DNA of 64,000 bases from Lota lota (lineage: Eukaryota > Chordata > Actinopteri > Gadiformes > Lotidae): contig JACYXH010000087.1 in NCBI GenBank assembly GCA_026745465.1, positions 1,982,311 through 2,046,310 on the forward strand. Direction: 5' to 3'. Position 1 is the first letter of the stretch; each line of letters opens with the position of its first letter. A program made the position numbers and the translations under genes. This document shows positions 11,750 through 23,985 of the stretch, piece by piece. The notes below the pieces were generated by a model. The model saw only the letters and a program-made list of their open reading frames with translations, was not told where the DNA came from and searched no databases.

Positions 11750-14700
11750 GTAGACTTCTGTTTTTTGGAGGTTTCAAGTGCCATTTTGTTGTTTGTTTAT
11801 TTTGTTTTATTTAATATATTTATTTCTCATATAAGGTAGAGAGATGAAGCACCTCAACAAAAGAAATGGGCTTGGAGAGACTGGTTTACAATTGGCATGC
11901 AAAAAAGGAGATTTGGCACTTGTCAAAACCCTCATACAGGCTGGATCAAATGTCAACACGAAAGATAATGCCGGTTCAGTATAAGAATATTTATCAGATC
12001 TTTACTCAAAAACAAATGTAATCTCCATAACTACAATACGAAGAGACTGCAATTGTTTAGGTTGGACACCCCTACACGAGGCCAGTGCTGCTGGCGATGA
12101 AGCTGTGACAGAGGAACTATTGCGGGCTGGAGCTGATGTTAATGCTATGGGGCTTGAGGGAGTTACACCCTTACATGATGCTGTGTCATCTGGCAGTTAT
12201 CAGGTACTATTAACTCTAAGGAAGAATAAAATATTATCGTTTAAGTTTTTGAATGTATATGAAATTAAGATATTTCATCGTGATACCCAGCTATATTAGA
12301 CAGCTTGATTAGACATGAATTATGATAAGATATGCCCTTAAAGGGATCAAAATTTACTTACTTTAGACCGATACCAGAGATCTCCATATACTTTAATGTA
12401 ATATCCCTCAGACTGTCTAGAATGGTATTTTGAGTTCATAAGCATTCATTATATTGCATTTGAGTGAATCCTGAGTGAGTACTTTGATAAGTACGTAGCA
12501 CATGCTCTCTCTGATATGGATTTGTATGTTTTGATCGTTGTTGGCATCACCTGTACATTTCTTTGCGTAAAAGCATCTTATGAATTACTAAATATAAAAA
12601 GTGCTTATAGTTGAGTATTTTATATTTTTTAGAAAGCTCAATAGATCACATAATGTTTTGTAATTCTCAGGTTGTGAAGCTCCTTCTCCAGTATGGTTCG
12701 GATTCTAATTACAAGAATGCACATGGACTCAGTTCCTTGAATACGGCTCAGGATGTAAACATCAAAGAGCTCCTCTCGACATTCCCAGGACCTGTTTTCA
12801 GCCATCATCCTAGCAATACTGTTCAAGGTACATAATTAATTTGCTAGGTAAGATTTGAGAGTTCTCAAGTGAGAGAGAGAGCAAAATAAATATATTTTGA
12901 AAATTAGCAAGATCCATTCCAAGATGTATTCCCCAAACCAATCAGGGCTGATTCCCTGATAGGTCAGAAATTAGCCAGGAACAGTCTTAATTGTCTCAAA
13001 TGCAGGCGCGCAGTGAACCAGAACAGTTATTCTCACAGAGCATTTCACTCACTAATAGCTGATGGTCGGCTATGGCATTTCTACCGAATTACCTTCTAAT
13101 TAAAACTCTTACCTACAGCACATTTTAACTTGAATCAAATCAATCACACATTATCATCAAAGTTGCATTTGCCAAATCTCACTGTTTTCATATCCTCAGA
13201 GTCATCCAGTCCTGATAACCAAGCTGAGACCACCCTGCAGTCCACAGATTCAATTGATGGAAAAACGGTCAATGAGATGGGGAGCAATCTGCACAGACTG
13301 CAAGACAGCACACCTGATACTGTGAGAGCTTTTTTCAACTAGCTCTGGTGCACACATTTAAGACACCTCAATTGTGGTAGGATTGTATTTTATTATTATT
13401 ATTATTACAATTTTATATTTTGCTTGCTGTTATAGCTGAAGCAGTTTGATGGCATAGCTGTAACTTTGGAAGAGCTGGAGAACAGGCTGACAGAAATGTC
13501 AACCTGGAAAATATCAGTGCTAGAGGACACAGGTAAAGGCCATGAAATAAACCAGCCATGCAGTAGTCATGTAGTATGTTTGATGTGGTAATCTCAGACA
13601 AGTATTTCTGAAGTTACATATTCTTGTACAGAATAATAATCAACTCTCCACATTTCACCCGATCATTGTAATTTCCCACTCATATATACCTTTGTTTTGT
13701 AGAACCTTTTCCATTTGTGGTATGCACAGATAATGAATGGCTCCTCCTATATCCAAGATAGCCTGGAGACCATCCTGATCATGTGACCTCACACTTTGTT
13801 TCACTACAAGGATCAGTGTGGATCTCGACCCTAACCCACATTGTCATTGTGAAACAATTTGCGCATAGGGGGTAGACTAGCCTGGGAACCACACAAATCT
13901 GCGAGCTCATGTTTAATTCACTGTGGCATACGCTTCTGGCTCCTCTCCTTTCAGACAGTATTCCAGCAGAACTGTCCCTGGTGGGGCCAATCACCACCAT
14001 TAATCTAATATGGGGCGGGTTTGATATCATGACTGTACAGAGAAGTGCTCTATGGGAGCACCGTTGAGGCATTTTCATAAACATACAATGGCTGCCACTG
14101 ATGTGTGACACGTTTCATTGCACTGGTTGGTTGGTTGTCTATCCAATTGCGTCCAGAGGCATTTTGCTCAGCGCTCCTAGGAAATCGCTCCTAGGAAATC
14201 AAAAAAATAGCTGAGGAGTTCCAGACTAATACGAATTTCTGAATTGGTCTTGCGATTTCAGGCTAGGGGTAGACAGGATTGATTCGAAACCCGACACATC
14301 CGTATAATTGTTTCCTCCATTTTGTTTGAGCCTCCGACAGTCAATGCCGTCACTCACTGAATCTTTAATGGGATCATGGAACTATTGCCACATATAATCT
14401 TGAGCTGAATTCTTCCAACTACAAAAGCAATGTATTAGCCAAATCATTTTATTAAACTGCTAGTCTGCCACCACTACTCGCACATCATCTCCATCCAGCC
14501 CACTGATGTTTTGCCATCTGCCACAGCAACAAGTGCCATTGGGGCCTCCAGCAAGAATCTATGGAGGAAGGGTGCCTATTTCCTATCTATTCATTATTCT
14601 ATGGACCATAAGAATTTAAACCTAGCAAGAACTTTTTAAGTAGGTGAATTTCATGTAAGACACAGCATTGTAGGCTAGACAATGTCATACATGCTTCAAG

Positions 14701-17700
14701 CCTCTTATCACCAGGAACTCAAAAATAAATTTTATACAAAAACTATTTTATATTTTAAACGTATATCCTGGTGAAATGTCAGAAAGGTATGAGGGTACAA
14801 AACATTGATACCACCCAAGCCTAATGACATCACTAGATCTAACAAGCACTTCTGCCACATCAAGGCCATGGCCCCTGCAAGGGTTTTGTCTTATTATATA
14901 TATTTATATATAGTTAATTTACAGACATTAATAATATCTTGATAATAATCACTGCCAAAGCAGAGAATGCCTAGATACAATTATTATACATTATATTAAT
15001 TATATATATATATAATTACACGGTGGTATAAACATATCTTAAGACACAGCTGCATGTGTGCAGTTGTTGTTAATACACCCTGGTTTGCATTTCTTTTGAA
15101 TCATCAAATGTAAAGAGATGTCAGCTAATTACATTGTTTACAAAATAAAGAAAGCCATACAAAAACTTGTTTATTACGAATAATAATACCTTCAAATGAG
15201 CAATCATCACTTTTGCTAGAGCACTTCTTTTAAAGCCAACAAACGTTGACTACTTGATAAAATAGCATAATTTAATGCAATTTCAAACTTTGCTTCATTG
15301 TCATGGTTGATTGTAGTATTGTGTTATTTTCCTAGGCAAGCTAAGTATGGCACTGACACAAACCCAGAGTGTCTTGAATGGTATATTGGCTAAACACCAA
15401 GCCAAAAAGGATTCCCTCACCCACAAGTGAGTCAGCACAGAAAAAAAAAAATTCAATTCAATTCATTCATACATGTTATTGTAAATGTGTTCTTTTTTGC
15501 ATTTGGTATTCGTCTACATTTTGGTATAATGTGTACATCAATTCTTAATTATGCTTTGTTGGGGCAGGATTGCGTCTGACTCCTTCTGCCGACGTGTGTT
15601 GAGAAATGAGCTCACATCTCTAGCATCACTCCAGAGGAAGCTACTGTCTATCCTCAAAAAGCATAATCATTTGCAAGAGAAAATCCTAACTAGGAAGGCC
15701 AGCTCATCTTCTTGTTCGCCTCACAGCGTAACCAAAAGACGGGAGCCAGGCCTGCCATCTACTTACACAGCCTTTAGCCAACATTTATCAGAACTTACTA
15801 AGAAACAAGGCGTTCTAGGGAGTTTGGACGTTCGCCACTGTTCAGGCCAAAAAAGTGGGAAGATTAACCGTGACACTCCGAAACATGCTCTGAAGCGCAG
15901 ATTTCTCAGCGGGCTGTTAATGGGTCCACCTGGTGGAGCCACTGACAGAAGCAAATGCCATCCAAACGGGAGAACATCCAAAGTTGGGAACTGCAAGCAA
16001 AACACTGTTAACACCATAAAAGACCCAATCCCACCAAAGAGTGACACACCGGTGCTGAAAGAATATTCTGGAACCAGCAGGGATCTGAGTGAGGTGCTTT
16101 CCCCAGGTAGTGCTCTACAGCTTCTTTGGAGGGTGAGTCTAAGCTGCTTTGAATACAACGACAAAATGTTTCCTTTATGTTTGAACCTACAATCCATAAT
16201 TGCCTTCTGTGCACCCACTGTTGTCATTCATAATAATGAATCAAATGGGTCAAACAACCAATAACTGACAATCCCAATCCCATCACAAATAACACCCCAC
16301 AGCATTTCCCAACCTCCAGTTTCTCCGCATTCTGTCTGCGCCCAAAGCAAAATCACTTGTACACAGCTATCCTAGCATATATACACCACATTGTATGGTT
16401 AAATAGAATCCCTCTCTCTGACTCATCTGTTCTCGGCCGCCTGACCCACGACTTCTGTACAACTTGTCAGCCAACACACCTTTACCGGGTTTCTATTCAG
16501 GTTTAATTTATCCTTCAGTGTGGAGCTTCAAAATCGAGTGATCCGACCGGCACGGCCACCACACTGTGAACTCTCAAATGTATGAAAAGATTAACATGTT
16601 GGGTTTTCTTGTTCTCACAAATCGAACAACAATATGAAAAAAAAAATGCCATAAGTTGAGTATCACCAATCTAAGTGCAAAAAGCGCATTGAAAGCAGCA
16701 AATCGTCTTTTAGGGGTCTATTGAAGACACCGATAGATGCATGTTTACTAATGGTGTTCATGTTAACCAAGGTATTGATTTATACATTATTTAATATTAA
16801 CCCTAACCCACTACCCCTAACCCCCATGCTAATGCTAGGTAATGCTTTTTACTGCATTAACTAATGTTAATTAATGAATAATTAATGTGCCCTTATTGTA
16901 AAGTGTTACCAAAATGACTTAAATGAACAGTATTTTATTCAGTTGGCCAATGTTCCCTGTAATTGTGTATTAAGCATTGTCTTACAGTAATGCCACACAC
17001 ATTTTTACTATTCTACTAGCTGGGTTATCATACATTTTGGGTTCAAACACATTTTATTTTGACTTTGAAATTATATGTTGTAGCTTGTAGTAGCTCCCTC
17101 CTCTTTATGATTTCTGACCTGTTATCAAATCAAATGTAACATGATAGAGGACCCACATGATCAATTATCAAAAAAATGAGTGTTGCAGAGGGTAAGGGCA
17201 ACTAGAGCAGTCCAAGTGGCCCTCTCTCTGACTCTCCAGCTCTTCCTTGTGGCTCTGTAGTTAATGTCAGGCAAATTGAAAAAAAAAAAAAAAAGTATGC
17301 CAAGTTGTGCCCAGGTTTCTTGGGACAAAAGAAAATCTAGATTTTAAAACATTGGACTGATGTTATGCCGCATAGATATCATGGAAGTTGAAACATTGTT
17401 TCAAAAAGCATTATAAAAATATTATACACATTGTACCTTGACGTTCATGATTTTACGTTAAAGGGCAATACCATGGTCAAACCATCATAGCCGTCTCCTG
17501 GCTTCACTAAAACCTTTGTTAGCAATATAGTTTGTCAAAATGACTTCCTTGTTATGATTCTGCCGAAGAGATTTTAGAGCGCCTGCCATAAATGGCCATT
17601 TAGCATTTTGGAATCAATGTGCGTAGGTCAGTATGGTCGGTTATCACCATAGGAACTTCACAAAATGTCTTATCCCAAAGACCAAAGCGCAATTGTCATT

Positions 17701-19838
17701 GTTTTTGTGGCAGGTGTGCGCATGCTATGTGCTCTTAGGAAGGATCAGCACAAGTAAGTAATATTGTCAAAGCAAATTGGTAAGGGCTGTTTTAGTGAAG
17801 TCAAGTTACGATGGTTTGATCACCCATACCTGTATTGTCCTTTGTTGGTACATTTGCAATAAACTGCCCTGACAGCCAGTGTAATTTGGTTACACATTGT
17901 ATATTTAAATTAACTAAATAAACAAAGACCATAAAAGGCTGCGTTTATTAAGTCCCAACATTTCCTGCCTGCCAGTGCGACACTTCTCGGAAGGTATTGG
18001 CCATACATTATTAAGAGTGCACTTTGGGGCCCCCAGCCTACATGGAAAATGTTAAATAACTTGATGTCAGAGAGGAAACTGCTGCACAATGCCATGTTTG
18101 TAAAAGTCCACTGCTCATCAAAAGTTTTATAGTGCATACCTGCAAACTAGTAGCTTTTGTGTATCTTTGGTGAGACACGACTTGAGTGTTCTCATACCAG
18201 CGGTTGCGGTCTGGCGGTCATTTGACCATCAGAACCAAGATAACTGCTTTGTCGTCTTCTCCGCCACTATCTTGTGGTACTACAAATATAATTAGGTATT
18301 CAGTGTATCTGAATAGCGGTCGCCTATTATTATTATTCCGCATTGGTAACGCCTATATCTCCGCAGTGCAGTAATCAAAAGTTTTCAAATTTGGGGGATT
18401 AATACATATCCCCGGTATTCAGGTCTCGAAAAAGTTTGCCGCCGAATTGCGCATAGGTGGCGCTATAACATCCGGTCGTTTTTAATTGGGCTAAAAATAG
18501 CAGAGTTATGGCAATTTCAAAATAATCAAATGATCTCAAATTATTATATCAGCCACAAGTCAGCTTCAGAAGGGAGCTTGGCATGCACATAGAGGAAACC
18601 TCCCTTAACATGTGAAAAAATGTTGGTGTCGATATCTCATTCCATGACGTCACAGTGTGAATTAACGTGATTCCTCTTAGGCATAATGCACCAATTTGCC
18701 AGCAGGTGGCAGAATATCACAGAGGACACCTCCCTTAACACGTGATACAATTTTGGTGTCGATATCTCATTCCATGACGTCAGTGTAAATTAACGTGATT
18801 GCTCTTAAGCGTATTGCACCAATTCGCCAGCAGGTGGGAGAATATCACACATAAACGGCATCTACTATGAAACCACTGTGTCTGTGTGTCTCTGTCTTTT
18901 GTGTGTCTGTGCCTTTGTGTGTGTGTCTCTATGTCTTTGTGTGTGTGTGTGTGTCTCTATCTGGTTCTTTATATTTCAGAATATAACAAGTTTCAGAATA
19001 GAATTGGATGCATTGGTTTGACGTTCGCCTATCTGAACCGAGGCCTCTCTACAACGCAGGCTGGGCCATAATGGGGTACACACATAATTTCTCAATGGTC
19101 CGTTTAGAAGGTGGCTGTCGACACTGTATACTTTAGAAACACGGTAAACCGGTTTATAAATCAAAACATCTGCCATGTATGGAAGACTGCTCCCTCAAAA
19201 CATAGTGTGATTCGAACCCGGCAATACACATGTCCATGTAGTGTAGTGTTATAGCGTCTGCCACACGGACGTAGGGTCGCCGGTTCGAGTCCGACCTCAA
19301 CTGTGCATTTTGCGAGACGTGGCGGAGATGAGCGACGACTGCGCCGGCGATTCACTCGAAAAGGGCAGCCGCTGGGAAAGGCGGTGCGTGGGCTGTGAAT
19401 ACCTTGTGTGACTGCTTGCAGTCCTAGTTAGTCATTTACGTTTGCTGCAAACGTAATATGCTGTTTAACTAAGTAAACCTACGGTTACTATTTGCTAAAG
19501 TAACGTTACCTTGCCAAATTAAAGTTGAAGTTTGTCGTGATAAATTCTTCCATTGCTACCCCATCAAATCATCCCCAACATGTTTATAATGGAAATCTAG
19601 GTGTGTGACTATGGAGGTAGACCCTCCCAGGCAGCCCTAATAATATTTACAGCTTATCCGATGGAGCTCGATACACCCACACACACCGGACACAGAAATA
19701 CAGACACGTTTATTTGTTTTGACAATTGATGGTTTTAAATTAAGTGGTGGCAGTTGTATGGTGTGTACATACAATTAACAAAATGTTCAATGACACCTTC
19801 CCTGTTCCGACAAATTCAGAACCGCTTTGTCGATGGCG

Positions 19839-19927
<89 letters not shown>

Positions 19928-20675
19928 TGAGATTGTAAAGGCTCATTATTAAGGTTTTTTATTCTCTTTTAAAGTACCACAATGTTCACAGTGAGTCTTT
20001 CATAATACTCTCTTAGCCCCAGAACCGTTTTCTGATGCCCCAAAAAATCTATTTGAATACTTATTTTAAAAGTGTGACGATAAGTCCGCTATCTGCTTGA
20101 AATGGTGGTTTACTGGGCGACTAAGACAATATTTAGTCAAATTATTTGCCACATATACAGTGAAACTTGTTTTATCAGGTGACCTCCGACCAACTGCCCC
20201 TCTCTAGTAACTTCTTGAACCCAGCGAAGGTCACAGCTGCCATGGAGATGACTGGGACTGACAACCCTAGCTCTACAGAGGAAACACCTAGTACAGGTCT
20301 GTGTTCATCTTGATATAGGCCTGCTGGCACAGCACCTTATTACCTGCACCATATCTTAGTCATTATAGCCTCAGCACTATACCAATAGATAGACTGGAGC
20401 CACTGAAGCATGTTTTTCCTTGTCAATAATTAATAAGTCTGGCCATCTCCCACCTGGCATTGCTCTTAATATGTGAATAGACGTTTCTAAAACATTTATA
20501 ATGAGATTTTATATCATGCTAAATGTATACCACTGCTCTTTCTACAGTTATGACTACGATGCATCTTCCAATGGAAATTAAAAGCATCCATTTGGTAGGT
20601 GATGAGGAATTCATGCCAAATGGAACGATGGAGCTGAAGTGGGCAATGTTTTTACAGAATTCGAATTGGGATTAA
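10814..20675 (+). CDS. ankrd31: Ankyrin repeat domain 31-like protein (ten in-phase exons; 5' end uncertain)
   Basis: ANKRD31 is a meiotic chromosome-axis protein. In mouse it binds REC114 and helps place and time DNA double-strand breaks, including in the pseudoautosomal region. Exons: 10814-11749, 11836-11973, 12061-12203, 12671-12827, 13200-13321, 13436-13532, 15336-15426, 15568-16132, 20179-20296, 20548-20675. All junctions agree in phase. Reading from the ATG at 10825 (A at -3) gives 827 residues, against roughly 1,870 in mammals as I recall. The first exon is entered in phase 1, so an upstream coding or untranslated exon probably exists. I see one ankyrin block where mammals have two, and no RAMA domain. 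The call rests on the ankyrin sequence, the C-terminus, and location just upstream of gcnt4 in the same orientation, as in human. A different ankyrin gene is possible but less likely. Confidence 0.82.
11836..12827 (+). CDS. ankrd31: ankrd31 ankyrin-repeat exons (three repeats)
   Basis: Three exons (11836-11973, 12061-12203, 12671-12827) code three ankyrin repeats: [20 protein letters not shown], then [20 protein letters not shown], then [20 protein letters not shown]. The TPLH signatures and the GADVN / GSDSN turns are intact. The donor of the first exon is GTTCAG, unusually weak. A GTATAA site lies six bases downstream but would break the phase into the next exon, so the weak site is favoured. 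Confidence 0.88.
13200..16132 (+). CDS. ankrd31: ankrd31 helical middle exons
   Basis: Exons 13200-13321, 13436-13532, 15336-15426 and 15568-16132. The 13436, 15336 and early 15568 exons have heptad-like Leu/Ile spacing ([33 protein letters not shown]) and could form a coiled coil. The rest of the 15568 exon is basic and Ser-rich, without a recognised domain. Acceptors (GTTATAG, TCCTAG, GGGGCAG) and donors are canonical and phases close exactly. Confidence 0.72.
13740..14310. repeat. Probable dispersed repeat in ankrd31 intron
   Basis: A GC-richer block stands out from its AT-rich intron. AGACTAGCCTGGGAACCACA near the left part and a degraded reverse complement (TTCCAGACTAATACG ... CAGGCTAG) near the right suggest imperfect terminal inverted repeats. 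CTCCTAGGAAATCG is directly doubled at about 14175-14200. I do not recognise the family. Confidence 0.35.
16745..16910. mobile_element. Truncated MITE, right end
   Basis: It ends ATTGTAAAGTGTTACC, the same 16-bp terminal sequence as the complete MITE at 28690-28908, and shares its TTAACTAATGTTAATTAAT-type interior. The matching left end is absent, so the copy is truncated. Confidence 0.7.
17460..17843. mobile_element. MITE with long imperfect terminal inverted repeats
   Basis: The left end AAAGGGCAATACCATGGTCA and the reverse complement of the right end (AAAGGACAATACAGGTATGG) pair over roughly 50 bp, sharing CAAACCATC and TTCACTAAAAC inside. There is no coding capacity. The family is not identified. 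Confidence 0.7.
18585..18850. repeat. Two-copy tandem repeat of about 127 bp
   Basis: Two units share CCTCCCTTAACA, GGTGTCGATATCTCATTCCA and CGCCAGCAGGTGG-like blocks. Unit 1 ends in CCAGCAGGTGGCAG (18699-18712), a full match to the CTCF core consensus as I know it. Unit 2 has CCAGCAGGTGGGAG, one base away. Confidence 0.8.
19190..19420 (+). repeat. tRNA-derived SINE-like sequence
   Basis: TAGTGTAGTGTTATAGCGTC resembles box A, and GGTCGCCGGTTCGAGTCCGA (about 19273-19292) is a good box B, about 40 bp apart. On the other strand just to the left, CCGGGTTCGAATCAC is a second box B, so two tRNA-like pieces lie head to head. A functional tRNA is unlikely because no acceptor stem flanks the arms. 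Confidence 0.6.
19842..19922. repeat. (GT)n microsatellite, about 40 units
   Basis: An uninterrupted GT run in the ankrd31 intron, 256 bp upstream of the penultimate exon. Confidence 0.95.
20179..20675 (+). CDS. ankrd31: ankrd31 last two exons with conserved C-terminus
   Basis: Exons 20179-20296 and 20548-20675 (stop TAA 20673-20675). The final 42 codons include [20 protein letters not shown], which I believe corresponds to the short conserved C-terminal region that binds the REC114 PH-like domain in mouse. A possible donor (TTG/GTAGGT) lies inside the last exon, but reading through keeps the conserved motif. Candidate poly(A) signals are ATTAAA at 20864 and AATAAA at 20926. Confidence 0.7.
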
Positions 20676-20949
20676 TTTGATAATGATCACAGTACAGCAC
20701 TATGCATTTATTTAATTATTGTTTTTGAATTCACATGTGGATACGTTCGTTTTATTTTGACATTTATCTCTTCCACACATAACACTCACTGCCAAACAAT
20801 ATAACGTAAAACATGATTTACTGCGGTGTTTATTACCGTCTCTTATTAGCTTAACGAAAAAACATTAAACATCCTCATTAGTACTTCACAATATATATTA
20901 CTGGAACCACTGTTGACCTTAACCTAATAAAAGGTTGTGTACGTAACTG

Positions 20950-21161
20950 AATTTTGTCCGTGGTCCTGTTTATTTTTGAGCGCAGTGGGCGGAGGTACCC
21001 ACTGCTGCCTGTTCTGAATCGGACTCCCCGGCGACTACGCGCCGCCTTGTTTGCGTAAATGTGTTGCTGCTGTTCCACCTTGGCTTTTAACTGTTTGCCC
21101 GATTAAAAGAAGTTAACGTTGGACTAATGTTCTGGATTGCTAAATGTATGTACAGTTTTGG
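20950..21161 (+). promoter_or_regulatory. Candidate gcnt4 promoter and 5' untranslated exon
   Basis: A locally GC- and CpG-rich patch (CCCCGGCGACTACGCGCCGC around 21026-21045) is followed by TTTTG/GTAAGTCG at about 21160, a strong 5' splice site. A 5' untranslated exon ending there could splice to the acceptor CCCAGCAG at 24399, one base before the gcnt4 ATG. This is inference from position and splice-site quality only. Confidence 0.35.
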
Positions 21162-21859
21162 TAAGTCGTTTGTTTTGGGTCACTTCAGTCCTCGTGTTAT
21201 GGAAATTAGTAGTCTAAACGGCGTACGCAATTTATGGTTTGAAGTCCTAATCCGGTGGTTCACGCGATAATTTCTCATCGCTTGCCAAGATTAAATTTTG
21301 GTAAACGTAGTCATAACGCATCAACAGTTACCAAACACCCACGAGTTGTGTTTCACTTCTCAATTCATAAAGCAAACATGACTTTCATAACCTAGATCGT
21401 CAGAGCGGGATCATTTTAAACTTGAATTCATGTGTTCAGCCTTCTCAGTTATGGGGAAGTAGAAGTTGAATGACACGCTACGGAGCCACAAAGATGAACC
21501 CACACGGCAAGGTGCTTTCTACTCTTGGCTTCACCTTTTAGACATTTCGAGTTTGTATTTCATTAAAAAGCATCCCGATGGAATTTATAGATATCGATGA
21601 TGCACCAATCAATCATGTCTACTAGTTGGCTACTATTGGGGAAAGGAGGATGAGATGTATATTTATTGAATAGCGCATCTGGTACATTTTGTTGAGTTGC
21701 AAACTGAACTGTAGCGGTACTGAACTCACACTTAGCCTCATGTATGCGTAGGAGTTACTACATGGGCTTCCTGCGCTAAAAGGAACTACTATTTAGCCGT
21801 TCAAAACGGGTTGAGAGGTTGCTCTTGGAAATGCTTTACATGCTAAAGAACACTGCTTA

Positions 21860-22125
21860 CAGAATCAGAGTTGCTTTTATTACATCTTAACGTACAAGTA
21901 CGCAAGAGTAAAATTCTTAGGCTTGGATCCTCAACAGTCATACAGCAGCATCAATACAAGATAAATAACAAAGTATGTAATAATAAATAATAAGTAGCAA
22001 CATCAATACAACAATGTGTTCAAGTGGTAGTGCCACGGTGGTCGTGCAAAAAAAAAAATAGATACATAAATAAATAAAATGCTGTGCAAATACAGAATAT
22101 AATGCAGATAATCAAATGGGTTGTT
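21860..22125 (-). repeat. LINE 3'-end-like dispersed repeat
   Basis: TTGCTTTTATTACATC, CAGCAGCATCAATACAA, GTGCAAATA and GGTCGTGCAAA, separated by AT-rich short repeats, follow the order of a widespread fish LINE 3' end read in reverse. No coding remains. Confidence 0.4.
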
Positions 22126-22544
22126 GTAGTGTGCGTGGGGTTGGTTTGGGGGTAAGGACTCTCGGTCCTTACACTGAGGTAAGAAGTGGAAACAACTGTA
22201 CTAACAACAAAACAACGAATTAGATGGTCCAACTCCAAGCAATCTGGTCCATATGTGCAATGCCTTCAAGATATTCAAGCATTTAATCCCAGTTTTGTTA
22301 AAATGTTATATATTCTATATACATTTTATACATTCTGGTGGAATTCATTAATTGTTGCTGCTAGATTGACGAACCTGAAGTTAGCTCCCGATTCACAGCT
22401 CCCTATTCGCAGCCAGTGATGTGCGACCAGGAAACGAGTCGATTTTTCTGAACATAGTTTTTTTAATGACAAACGTTACCACTGGTACTATGACATGTTT
22501 ATTGATCAAAAACAATATATTTGTAATTTTTAATCTATTCTGTG

Positions 22545-23260
22545 TTATATCCGTGAAAGTCTGGGCTGAAATATGCCGTACAGCCATTTTTTAAATCGGT
22601 TCTGAGTGGGAAAACCCATTCGGGCCAGACTGAATCCTATACTGGGGGACACTACGTGAGCTGATCAATATGGGTGAACATTGCCCAGGGTGGCCCAAAG
22701 TGAATACGGGCTCTAAATCATGCGGTGAACTTTCTCATCCAGACCCAAGCGTCAGCCGTTATTTTGTGTGCTTAAATAACATTTGAATAAGGAGCTGGCT
22801 TTTCAGCTGTCTATTAGACCATGAAAACTTTGGGCCAGGCTCTAAACAGCAAAAACAGATAGTGGATGTCCTGCTTAGTATATAACGATTGTGTTTTGGG
22901 TGGCCCATGGTGATTTCCCGTTAAACTTGAAACTGAAATGCTGGCCCGAAATAGGCCGTACAGCCATGGGAAAAAACATTTGGGCCAGACTGAGTCCTAT
23001 ACTGGGGGATGTATAGCATAACACAGAATAGATTACAAATGACAAATACATTGTTTTTTTTTTGGTAGTACCATGGTAACCAGTTAGTAATTAAAAACTG
23101 AAATGCTGCCTGGCGAAATAGCCGTACAGCCATGGGAAAAAACATTTGGGCTAGATTGATTCCATGGCTATACTGGGATGTATAGCATAAAAAGATACAA
23201 ACATACATTAATACATTGTTTTTAATCATAAACATCAAAGAAGTGGCACATTAGTAATTA
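22545..23260. repeat. Three degenerate direct repeats
   Basis: Units at about 22560, 22930 and 23097 share GCCGTACAGCCAT, a gap, CATTTGGGCCAGACTGA, TCCTATACTGGG and GATGTATAGCATA. Units 2 and 3 are closest (about 165 bp period) and both run into a TACATTGTTTTT-type tail. The ORFs seen across them are artefacts. The source is unknown. Confidence 0.75.
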
Positions 23261-23724
23261 AAAAACTATGTCTTAAATACTAATTAATGATGCAACTGCG
23301 ACGGGAGCTGTGAGTCGTGCTAATTTCACTAGCTATTGAGGGATTCCAGCAGTGGCTATATGCCCTAGGATGATTTCATTAGCTAACCTCCTTGATAATT
23401 AAAAATCTTCCCCATAAAATAATACATAATCTAAAAATAAGCATATCTGCTCAATGACAAGGTAAACTAGGGTCTTAAAGCATTGACAAATGATGCACTT
23501 ATCTCATACAGGTAAACTAGTTCTTAAAGTTTTAATTTTACTAAGTCTGCATTGATACAGGTTTTGACGTTGATGTTTCCTTGTTAGATTTCACTAAGTA
23601 CAGTATTTGAATGTTTTTGTTAATGTTTTGGGTAAAAATATCAAATAAAAAAATAAGCTTGAATCTGGTTTTACAGGGCTTTTCTTTCTTTTTCTGGGGA
23701 TCCCATTGCATAATTGGCTATTAA

Positions 23725-23985
23725 CAGAGAACACAAACTCAGGCAGCAGTAGTAAACAGTAAAAATGTGTTTGTAAAGGTTTCTAATCAACACCGTGTCA
23801 GACTAACCACTGTAGAAATTAAATTGTGAAAGCTTCTTCTACTTCATGAATCCGTTTATCTTTTAGAGACGTAACAGGAAACAGTCATTACTCCATACCT
23901 TCAGTTTGGGTTTCTGGTCTAGTATGGGCTTTGTGCTATCTTTCCGGAGCAGGTCTGCTATAGTAGGACTGCTGAATCCGAGATA
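23725..23985. repeat. Dispersed repeat, copy A
   Basis: Shares GAACACAAACTC, GCAGTAGTAAAC, TGTGTTTGTAAAG, ACTGTAGAA and GTAGGACTGCT in the same order with the sequence at 38690-38870 (copy B). It lies 0.4 kb upstream of the gcnt4 coding exon. The family is not recognised. Confidence 0.7.

Larger units (their letters stand above)
16133..20178. other. Long ankrd31 intron with MITEs, tandem repeats and SINE-like sequence
   Basis: This 4-kb interval has no exon I can support. It holds a truncated MITE end (to 16910), a full MITE (17460-17843), a 130-bp tandem duplication (18585-18850), TG/CT microsatellites (18880-18960), tRNA-like SINE sequence (19190-19420) and a (GT)n run (19842-19922). If a RAMA-coding exon is kept in this species it could hide here, but I did not find it. 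Confidence 0.6.

Noticed and set aside
15763-16227. 154-codon minus-strand frame
   Set aside because: Antisense shadow of the large ankrd31 exon 15568-16132; no similarity to any family.
16799-16830. Telomere-like CCCTAACCC sequence
   Set aside because: Only two irregular units, and they lie inside a MITE interior.
19230-19300. Functional tRNA gene
   Set aside because: Boxes A and B are present, but no acceptor stem or plausible anticodon arm pairs; a SINE relic fits better.
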